From the NCBI GenBank assembly GCA_964606085.1, contig CAZSFD010000122.1, positions 1 to 11,400 of the forward strand: a stretch of 11,400 bases of DNA, given 5' to 3'. Made by a program: the position numbers and the translations under genes. Numbering within the stretch: position 1 is the stretch's first letter; each line of letters begins with the position of its first letter. The DNA is from CAIQJJ01 sp964606085. Its GTDB lineage: Bacteria; Chloroflexota; Anaerolineae; Anaerolineales; UBA4823. Under the pieces are notes generated by a model. It had not been told where the DNA came from. It ran no database searches and was given only the letters and a program-made list of their open reading frames with translations. Positions 6,096 to 11,400 of this stretch are shown here, piece by piece.

Positions 6096-6203
6096 ATGAA
6101 AGAGGCCAGACAAATTAGCCCTGAAGCCTTTGATTTGTGGACAAAAACGCTTGCGAAAGCAAAGGCTCAAATCTCAAAAGATCACCCACCCTATTCAGGG
6201 TGA
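6096..6203 (+). other. Possible 35-residue ORF (leader peptide or gene remnant)
   Basis: An ATG-to-TGA frame of 35 codons starts with MKEARQISPEAFDLW and ends at the hairpin just before the HMG-CoA synthase ribosome site. It has no good Shine-Dalgarno. It may be the stump of a partner gene of the small protein before it, a leader peptide, or chance. Codons look plausible but the stretch is too short to judge. Confidence 0.25.
6125..6202 (+). promoter_or_regulatory. Two hairpins in the leader of HMG-CoA synthase
   Basis: The first pairs AGCCTTTG (6125-6132) with CAAAGGCT (6160-6167) and encloses a small GCTT-GCGA-AAGC hairpin. The second pairs CACCCT (6187-6192) with AGGGTG (6197-6202) across ATTC, eight bases before the AGGAG ribosome site. 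They could affect translation or mRNA stability. No T-run follows, so they are not normal terminators. Confidence 0.35.
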
Positions 6204-6222
6204 ACACCCAGGAGTATTTTCG

Positions 6223-7284
6223 ATGACCTACCCCTTACTCAAACCTGCCCGTCCCGTGGGCATTGTCGGCTATGGCGCGTACGTGCCGCGCTACCGCCTG
6301 CCCGCCAAAGAAGTCTCCCGCGTTTGGACGGGTGGCGATGCTGCCCTGCCAATCAAAGAGAAAGCCGTGCCGGGCCTCGATGAAGACGTGGTCACCATGT
6401 CCATCGAAGCGGCGCGTAACGCCCTGGCCCGCGGGCGCGTCAATCTCGAAGAGATTCGCGCCGTGTGGGTTGGTTCAGAATCGCATCCGTATGCCGTCAA
6501 ACCGACCGGTACGCTGGTGGCCGAGGCCCTGGGGCTGACGCCGCACGTCCAGGCCGGCGATTGGGAATTCGCCTGCAAGGCCGGCACCGAGGCCATGGTG
6601 GCCGCCATCGGCCTGGTGGGTTCGCAGATGGCGCGCTACGCCCTCGCCATCGGTATGGATACGGCTCAGGGCAAGCCCGGCGATCACCTGGAGTACACGG
6701 CCGCGGCGGGCGGGGCGGCCTACCTGCTCGGCCCGGCAGAAGAATCCCTGGCCGTTTTCGATGGTTCGTTCTCCTACGTCACCGACACGCCTGATTTTTG
6801 GCGGCGCGAATACCAGAAATATCCCGAACACGGGCAACGCTTCACCGGTGAACCGGCCTATTTCAAGCACATCGCCGAGGCCGGGCAAAACCTGATGGAG
6901 GCGCAAGGCACCACCGCCGCCGATTATCAGTGGGCGGTCTTCCATCAGCCCAACACCAAATTCCCGCAGAAGGTAGCCAGCACACTCGGCTTCACCAAAG
7001 AGCAGATTGCCCCCGGCCTGCTCGTGCCGACCATCGGCAACACCTACGCTGGCGCAGCCATGATCGGCCTGACCGCCGTGCTGGATATTGCCAAACCTGG
7101 CGACCGCATCCTGGTCGTCTCCTTCGGCTCCGGCGCTGGCTCCGATGCCTTCGATCTGCGCGTCACCGAGGCCATTCTCGAAGGCCGCGAGCGCGCCCCC
7201 AAGACGCAAGAATACATTGCCCGCCGCACCGAGATAGATTACGCCACCTACGTGCGCTACCGCGGCAAGCTGGCGCTGAAATAG
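6223..7284 (+). CDS. Hydroxymethylglutaryl-CoA synthase, archaeal type
   Basis: This 353-residue enzyme condenses acetyl-CoA with acetoacetyl-CoA to HMG-CoA. Length and motifs match the archaeal branch rather than the bacterial/eukaryotic MvaS branch. The nucleophile is C118 in WEFACKAGTEA, with E86 in GSESHPYAVKP and H241 in VFHQPNTKFP; the glycine-rich end is SFGSGAGSDAF (300-310). All three catalytic residues are intact. The ATG at 6223 has AGGAG eight bases upstream and is followed by the family start PVGIVGYGAYVPRYRL; a longer frame from 6130 would add 31 unrelated residues. Its stop overlaps the ribosome site of the thiolase-fold gene (TAGGAGG), implying coupled translation. In archaea this protein forms a complex with a thiolase and a DUF35 protein, both encoded next. 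Confidence 0.95.
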   Translation: MTYPLLKPARPVGIVGYGAYVPRYRLPAKEVSRVWTGGDAALPIKEKAVPGLDEDVVTMSIEAARNALARGRVNLEEIRAVWVGSESHPYAVKPTGTLVAEALGLTPHVQAGDWEFACKAGTEAMVAAIGLVGSQMARYALAIGMDTAQGKPGDHLEYTAAAGGAAYLLGPAEESLAVFDGSFSYVTDTPDFWRREYQKYPEHGQRFTGEPAYFKHIAEAGQNLMEAQGTTAADYQWAVFHQPNTKFPQKVASTLGFTKEQIAPGLLVPTIGNTYAGAAMIGLTAVLDIAKPGDRILVVSFGSGAGSDAFDLRVTEAILEGRERAPKTQEYIARRTEIDYATYVRYRGKLALK

Positions 7285-7293
7285 GAGGCCGAG

Positions 7294-8451
7294 ATGAGCG
7301 ATATTATCGTCGCTGGCATTGGCCAGACCCCGGTGGGCGAACATTGGCATCTCTCGCTGCGCCAACTGGCTTACCAGGCCTACAAAGCCGCCTTGCTCGA
7401 TTCCGGCGGCCTGAAACCCGATGCGCTCTATGTGGGCAACATGGTGGCCCCGGTACTCTCGCACCAGGCGCATTTGGGCGTGCTGCTGGCCGATAACCTG
7501 GGGCTGCGCGGCATCGAAGCGGCCACCATCGAAGCGGGTAACGCTTCGGGTGGCGCAGCGCTGCGTATGGGCTGGCTGGCGGTGGCCTCGGGCCAGGTGG
7601 ATATAGCGCTGGTGTTGGGCGTCGAAAAATTCACCGATCAGGTGGGCGACGCCGTTGAAGCTGCCGCGGCCATTATTCTCGATGCCGATTACGAAGCCGT
7701 GCAGGGCCTTACTCCTACAGGCGTGGCGGCGCTGGTGATGCAGCGCTACCTGCACGAAACCGGCGCGCCGCGCACTGCCTTCGCTGGCTTTGCAATCAAC
7801 GCCCACAACCACGCCGCCAGCAATCCCAACGCCATGTTCCGCAACAAAATCCGCCCGGAAGTTTACGAGCAAGCCGGGATGGTGGCTGATCCACTCAATA
7901 TGTTCGATGTGGCCCCGTGGGCCGACGGCGCGGCGGCCGTGCTGCTGACCCGGCGCGACCGGCTGCCCGGCGATTATCCCCACCCCATCGTGCGCCTGTC
8001 AGCCTCAAGCGTCGTCACCGACCGGCTGGCCCTGCATGACCGGGTGAACCTGCTCGAATTTCGCGCTGCCCGGCAATCGGTGGAGCGGGCGTGCAGCAAG
8101 GCTGGCATCTTGCCCAAAGATGTAGATTTCTTCGAGTTGTGTGATTCGGCGTCGGTTTATGCGGCGCTCTCGCTCGAAGCGGCAGGGTTCGCCGAATTCG
8201 GTCAGGGCTGGCGAATGGCTCAGGAAAGCGTTATCGGTTTGCAGGGATCGCTGCCGGTGAATACGTTTGGCGGCTGGAAGGCACGTGGCAATCCCGGCGG
8301 TGCGTCGGGTGTTTATCAGGCAGTCGAGGCAGTTTTGCAGTTGCGCGGCCAGGCCGGAGCAAACCAGGTTGTTAATGCACGCCGGGCGATGATCCAAACC
8401 CTCAGCGGCCCGGCATCCACCGCCATTACTCACATTTTGGATAGGATTTGA
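7294..8451 (+). CDS. Thiolase-fold protein lacking the canonical catalytic residues
   Basis: This 385-residue protein is full length and alignable throughout with archaeal acetoacetyl-CoA thiolases of the SCP2-thiolase branch (GIGQTPVGEHW, YVGNM, GVEKFTD, MVADPLNMFD, DGAAAVLL, PVNTFGGWKARG). The family's active-site motifs are all changed. The nucleophile in EAACASG is Asn (EAGNASG, N83), the His of the HDxF motif is Cys (ELCDSAS, C283), the His of GHPxGATG is Asn (GNPGGASG, N333), and the C-terminal GGTGA loop is SGPAS (371-375). I checked the codons: AAC at 7540, TGT at 8140, AAT at 8290. Normal thiolysis or Claisen chemistry through a Cys acyl-enzyme is therefore unlikely. It may be a structural partner of HMG-CoA synthase or do another reaction, as does the thiolase-fold aldolase Ltp2, which also pairs with a DUF35 domain. 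GGAGG precedes the ATG by six bases. Confidence 0.93.
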   Translation: MSDIIVAGIGQTPVGEHWHLSLRQLAYQAYKAALLDSGGLKPDALYVGNMVAPVLSHQAHLGVLLADNLGLRGIEAATIEAGNASGGAALRMGWLAVASGQVDIALVLGVEKFTDQVGDAVEAAAAIILDADYEAVQGLTPTGVAALVMQRYLHETGAPRTAFAGFAINAHNHAASNPNAMFRNKIRPEVYEQAGMVADPLNMFDVAPWADGAAAVLLTRRDRLPGDYPHPIVRLSASSVVTDRLALHDRVNLLEFRAARQSVERACSKAGILPKDVDFFELCDSASVYAALSLEAAGFAEFGQGWRMAQESVIGLQGSLPVNTFGGWKARGNPGGASGVYQAVEAVLQLRGQAGANQVVNARRAMIQTLSGPASTAITHILDRI

Positions 8452-8502
8452 GAGTCACACCAACGCCCCCAGGCGACTGTGATAGCTCTTGAGAGTGGTT
8501 GA

Positions 8503-8517
8503 TCGGTAAACTACCGA
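8503..8517 (+). repeat. Small hairpin before the DUF35 gene
   Basis: TCGGTA and TACCGA form a 6-bp stem with a 3-base AAC loop in the 93-base gap between the thiolase-fold gene and the DUF35 gene. TTGATC overlaps it on the left, but no good -10 lies at the right distance. It may adjust processing or expression between the two genes. A GTAGGAGA ribosome site follows, nine bases before the ATG. Confidence 0.35.
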
Positions 8518-8544
8518 GTAGAAAATAGAGTAGGAGAAATTATT

Positions 8545-8955
8545 ATGGAAATCTCACGTCATTGGCGTTTACGCAAGCAACGATATGGACTGGTGGGCGA
8601 AGTCTGCCCACATTGTGATGCCAAAATCTTCCCGCCGCGCGATGTCTGCCCAGAATGCGGCCTGGAAGCGAAAACCGAATACACCTTCAGCGGCCAGGGC
8701 GAAGTTTATTCATACACCGTAATGCACGATGCCCCCGCCGGTTACGACAGCAACCTGCCCTATACCGTAGCGCTGGTCAAGCTGGCCGAAGGCCCCGTAG
8801 TCACGGCGCAACTGACCGACCTGGGCGATCAGCCAGTACAGATTGGTATGCCGGTAGAGATGGTCACCCGCCGCATTCGACAAGATGGGGATGAGCGGGG
8901 GATGCTGATATACGGGTATAAATTCCGCCCCGCCTGGAATGTACCCACAAAATAA
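8545..8955 (+). CDS. DUF35 zinc-ribbon / OB-fold protein, partner of HMG-CoA synthase and thiolase
   Basis: This 136-residue protein begins with a helix, then a rubredoxin-like zinc ribbon (C21PHC24 and C35PEC38), then an OB-fold domain (GQGEVYSYTV, 50-59; LPYTVALVKLAEGPVVTAQL, 71-90). In the archaeal acetoacetyl-CoA thiolase/HMG-CoA synthase complex a DUF35 protein of this layout holds the two enzymes together and its OB domain lies over the CoA site. All four zinc-binding Cys are present. Together with the altered thiolase-fold protein before it, this suggests the complex is still assembled, since loss of thiolase function did not lead to loss of the scaffold. It is the last gene before the strong terminator. 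Confidence 0.93.
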   Translation: MEISRHWRLRKQRYGLVGEVCPHCDAKIFPPRDVCPECGLEAKTEYTFSGQGEVYSYTVMHDAPAGYDSNLPYTVALVKLAEGPVVTAQLTDLGDQPVQIGMPVEMVTRRIRQDGDERGMLIYGYKFRPAWNVPTK

Positions 8956-9036
8956 AGGAAAAGATGACAAAAACGGCTTAATTTTCCCACATATGGGGGT
9001 ATTTTTGAGAAAGCCATTTCCATATACCACCATGCC

Positions 9037-9073
9037 ACACTCCCGATGCTTTAAGCATCGGGAGTGTTTATTT
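9037..9073 (+). terminator. Intrinsic terminator of the mevalonate cluster
   Basis: A perfect 13-bp stem (ACACTCCCGATGC, 9037-9049, with GCATCGGGAGTGT, 9055-9067) closes a TTTAA loop and is followed by TTTATTT. A much weaker stem, CCCA-CATA-TGGG, before GTATTTTT lies about 45 bases upstream and may add to it. There is no matching A-run on the left, so it acts on the plus strand. Confidence 0.88.
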
Positions 9074-9089
9074 GATGTAGGCGAAGGAA

Positions 9090-9132
9090 TTACCACGAAA
9101 TTCCGCTTTCGTCGGGTGGAATTTCGTGGTAA
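9090..9132. repeat. Perfect 15-bp inverted repeat upstream of the ATPase gene
   Basis: TTACCACGAAATTCC (9090-9104) and GGAATTTCGTGGTAA (9118-9132) flank a 13-base centre. The right arm contains most of the extended -10 of the ATPase gene and ends nine bases before its start codon. It could be an operator, an mRNA hairpin, or a trace of a small mobile sequence. No T-run follows on the plus strand. Confidence 0.85.
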
Positions 9133-9135
9133 AAT
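9127..9135 (+). promoter_or_regulatory. Extended -10 promoter of the ATPase gene
   Basis: TGGTAAAAT is an extended -10 (TG-G-TAAAAT, box at 9130-9135). The -35 is weak (TTTCGT at 9107, 17-base spacer). Transcription would start at about 9142, which is the GTG start codon itself, so the message may be leaderless. This agrees with the lack of a Shine-Dalgarno. Confidence 0.5.
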
Positions 9136-9141
9136 AATCGC

Positions 9142-10293
9142 GTGATCACTCGAACTACCTTACAAAATACCATCCAGCGCAAAATAGAAACCAATCGCGT
9201 GGTTGCACTGATTGGACCTCGCCAGTGCGGCAAAACAACCCTGGCCCGGCAGTTCGTCTTGCCAACATCGGTGAACTACTTTGATCTGGAAGACCCGTTC
9301 AGCCTGGCGCGTCTCGACCAACCGATGACTGCTTTGCAGGATTTGCAGGGGTTGGTGGTGATTGATGAAATCCAGCGCCGCCCTGAACTTTTCCCTGTTT
9401 TGCGTGTTCTGGCCGATCGTGCGCCCCTACCGGCGCGTTTCCTAATTTTAGGCAGCGCTTCACCAGAATTGTCGCGCCAATCATCCGAGTCACTCGCCGG
9501 GCGCATTTCTATTATCACAATGAGCGGTTTCAGCTTGGACGAGGTGGGTGCAGATGCACAAAACTTGCACTGGCAGCGTGGGGGATATCCGCTTTCGTTC
9601 ACTGCACCGAGCGAAGAAACCAGCTTGGAATGGCGCAGAGATTTCGTTCGCACTTTTTTGGAGCGTGATATCCCGCAGTTTGGATTCAATTTTCCTTCCA
9701 CCAGCCTGTTCCGCTTTTGGAGCTTACTGGTGCACTATCATGGGCAGGTCTGGAATGCCGCCGAGGCTGCCCGAACTTTGAACGTTGGCGAAACAACCGC
9801 CCGCCGTTATATTGACTTGCTCCAGGATTTGTTTATGGTGCGTTTACTCCAGCCTTGGTATGCCAATTTGGGGAAACGGCAAGTCAAATCGCCCAAGGTC
9901 TATATCCGCGATACTGGTTTGCTTCATTACCTGATGGGAATTCGTACCGAACAAGAGCTGCTCCTACACCCACGCAGTGGAGCATCATGGGAAGGATATG
10001 TCATCGAAGAAATCATCAAAGCCACCGCGCCGGATGAAGCCTATTTTTGGGGGACTCATTCTGGCGCAGAACTTGACTTACTTCTGCTCAAAAACGGTCA
10101 ACGCATTGGCGTGGAATGCAAACGCATGGATGCTCCGCGCCTGACCCCCTCGATGCGTACTGCATTCACTGACCTGGATCTGACGAAACTGCTGGTGATT
10201 TATCCCGGCCCGCAACCTTACCCACTGGCTGATCATATTCAAACAGTTCCACTTAAGACCCTGGCCGAAAATCCCAATTGTTTTTTTGAGTGA
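9142..10293 (+). CDS. AAA-family ATPase with DUF4143 domain
   Basis: This 383-residue protein has an N-terminal AAA_14 P-loop ATPase, with Walker A GPRQCGKT (25-32), Walker B LVVIDE (71-76) and a sensor-like LGSAS (103-107). A winged-helix-like segment lies at about 203-235 (NAAEAARTLNVGETTARRYIDLL). The C-terminal DUF4143 region carries a nuclease-like pattern, E310-x-D312 then E325-x-K327, similar to PD-(D/E)xK folds. The family is widespread, often laterally transferred, and has no settled function; DNA binding or a role in mobile or stress loci has been proposed. The start is GTG with no ribosome site. It is separated by three bases from the helicase gene, so the two are almost certainly one transcript. 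Confidence 0.92.
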   Translation: MITRTTLQNTIQRKIETNRVVALIGPRQCGKTTLARQFVLPTSVNYFDLEDPFSLARLDQPMTALQDLQGLVVIDEIQRRPELFPVLRVLADRAPLPARFLILGSASPELSRQSSESLAGRISIITMSGFSLDEVGADAQNLHWQRGGYPLSFTAPSEETSLEWRRDFVRTFLERDIPQFGFNFPSTSLFRFWSLLVHYHGQVWNAAEAARTLNVGETTARRYIDLLQDLFMVRLLQPWYANLGKRQVKSPKVYIRDTGLLHYLMGIRTEQELLLHPRSGASWEGYVIEEIIKATAPDEAYFWGTHSGAELDLLLLKNGQRIGVECKRMDAPRLTPSMRTAFTDLDLTKLLVIYPGPQPYPLADHIQTVPLKTLAENPNCFFE

Positions 10294-10296
10294 CCA

Positions 10297-11400
10297 ATGA
10301 CACCCAAAGAACAGGCTCTTACCCATCTGCGAACCATGCTGAATCCCCAGGTAGATTTTCGCTCTGGACAATGGGAAGCCATCGAAGCGGTTGCCATTCA
10401 TAAAAAGCGCGCCCTGGTTGTCCAACGCACAGGATGGGGCAAAAGCTTGGTGTATTTCCTCGCCACCAAACTGCTTCGTGAACAAGGCGCAGGTCCAACC
10501 CTGTTGATCAGTCCCCTGCTTTCGCTCATGCGCAACCAAATCGAGATGGCTGGTCGTATTGGCATCTGCGCCCACACCATTCACAGCGCCAATCGCGAAG
10601 AGTGGGATATCACTGAAGTGGCGCTCAAAGAGAACACCTGTGACATATTGCTCATATCGCCTGAACGCCTGAACAATGAGCGGTTCATCCAGTCGGTTCT
10701 GCCGGGGATGGTCGGAAGCGTGGGATTATTCGTGGTGGATGAAGCCCACTGCATTTCCGATTGGGGGCACGATTTCCGTCCCGATTACCGCCGCATCGTG
10801 CGGATTCTGAAAATGCTCCCGAAAAGCGCGCCGGTGTTGGGGACGACCGCGACTGCCAACCGCCGAGTCGTGGATGATATTCGCGCCCAATTGGGGGATG
10901 ATTTGCTCGTTTTGCGGGGCACGCTCACTCGCGAATCGCTGCGTTTACAGACAATCAAGCTTGCCAACCAGAGCGAACGCCTCGCCTGGCTGGCGGAGAA
11001 TCTACCCAAACTGCCTGGCAGTGGAATCATCTATTGCCTGACTGTACCAGATACAGAACGGGTCGCCGGTTGGCTCAAGCAAAAAGGTTTTTCTGCCGAA
11101 GCTTATCATGCCGGCGATGATACCAACCTCGACCGTCCGGCGCTGGAACAAGCGTTTTTGAAGAATGAAGTCAAAATCCTGGTGGCGACGGTGGCGCTCG
11201 GCATGGGCTTTGACAAACCCGATATCGGCTACGTTGTCCACTTCCAACGCCCCGGTTCGGTGGTGGCCTATTACCAACAGGTGGGGCGCGCCGGGCGAGC
11301 GGTGGAGCGCTCCTATGGCATTTTGCTCAGCGGGGTGGAAGATGATGAAATTCAGGATTATTTCATTCAATCGGCCTTTCCCAGCCTCGAAACCATGCGT
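10297..11400 (+). CDS. RecQ-family ATP-dependent DNA helicase (3' end outside window)
   Basis: The first 368 residues of a superfamily 2 helicase are present and open to the right edge. Visible motifs are motif 0 (FRSGQWEAI, 21-29), motif I / Walker A (QRTGWGKS, 43-50), motif II DEAH (148-151, in VVDEAHCISDWGHDFRPDY), motif III (TTATAN, 183-188), motif V (ATVALGMGFDKPDIGYVVH, 297-315) and motif VI (QQVGRAGR, 327-334). The CISDWGHDFRP stretch after DEAH is the RecQ aromatic-rich loop. RecQ enzymes unwind DNA 3' to 5' in repair and recombination. The zinc-binding, RQC and HRDC parts would follow beyond the edge, so the subtype is unknown. The ATG lies three bases after the stop of the ATPase gene; no clear Shine-Dalgarno is seen, which suggests translational coupling. 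Confidence 0.95.
   Translation, partial: MTPKEQALTHLRTMLNPQVDFRSGQWEAIEAVAIHKKRALVVQRTGWGKSLVYFLATKLLREQGAGPTLLISPLLSLMRNQIEMAGRIGICAHTIHSANREEWDITEVALKENTCDILLISPERLNNERFIQSVLPGMVGSVGLFVVDEAHCISDWGHDFRPDYRRIVRILKMLPKSAPVLGTTATANRRVVDDIRAQLGDDLLVLRGTLTRESLRLQTIKLANQSERLAWLAENLPKLPGSGIIYCLTVPDTERVAGWLKQKGFSAEAYHAGDDTNLDRPALEQAFLKNEVKILVATVALGMGFDKPDIGYVVHFQRPGSVVAYYQQVGRAGRAVERSYGILLSGVEDDEIQDYFIQSAFPSLETMR

Noticed and set aside
6475..7983. Long open frame of 502 codons on the minus strand opposite the synthase and thiolase-fold genes
   Set aside because: It is a mirror of two well-identified plus-strand genes in GC-rich DNA. Its translation is rich in G, A, H and R and shows no domain.
7294..8451. 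Pseudogene call for the thiolase-fold gene
   Set aside because: The frame is full length, has a good ribosome site coupled to the synthase gene, and conservation is high outside the catalytic motifs, which argues for selection on a changed role.
9142..11400. A named anti-phage defence system
   Set aside because: Only an AAA/DUF4143 ATPase and part of a RecQ helicase are visible, and neither alone identifies a known system.

Overview
The window looks like a chromosomal piece of a moderately GC-rich bacterium, most probably Chloroflexota (Anaerolineae-like). This is inferred from three things: Pro/Thr-rich membrane-anchored proteins, short 'CAACTTTCAACC'- and 'AATCAGC'-type low-complexity repeats between and inside genes, and a class II HMG-CoA reductase beside an archaeal-type HMG-CoA synthase / thiolase / DUF35 set. 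No taxonomic marker in the window proves it.

Left part (1-4300, mostly minus strand). The 5' third of a tRNA-Glu gene runs off the left edge and has its own sigma70-like promoter. Next come a membrane-anchored protein with a Pro/Thr-rich linker and a PpiC-type peptidyl-prolyl isomerase lipoprotein, arranged as a two-gene operon. Diverging from these is a small stand-alone protein with four DnaJ-type CxxCxGxG zinc motifs. An 8-bp tandem repeat separates it from a convergent operon of a GAF sensor histidine kinase and a TrmH/SpoU RNA methyltransferase, whose genes overlap.

Middle part (4300-9075, plus strand). This is a mevalonate-entry cluster: class II HMG-CoA reductase, a small AT-rich unknown gene with its own strong promoter, archaeal-type HMG-CoA synthase, a thiolase-fold protein and a DUF35 zinc-ribbon/OB-fold protein, closed by a strong intrinsic terminator. 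In archaea the last three form one complex in which thiolase passes acetoacetyl-CoA directly to HMG-CoA synthase. Here the synthase keeps its catalytic Glu/Cys/His, but the thiolase partner has lost its active-site motifs: the nucleophilic Cys is Asn, the HD-motif His is Cys, the GHP His is Asn, and the C-terminal GGTG-type loop is SGPA. The reading frame and the rest of the fold are intact. This is the most interesting signal in the window and suggests a scaffold or a changed chemistry in a complex normally described as a thiolase.

Right part (9076-11400, plus strand). A perfect 15-bp inverted repeat overlaps the promoter of an AAA/DUF4143 ATPase gene with a GTG start. Three bases after it begins a RecQ-family helicase, cut by the right edge.
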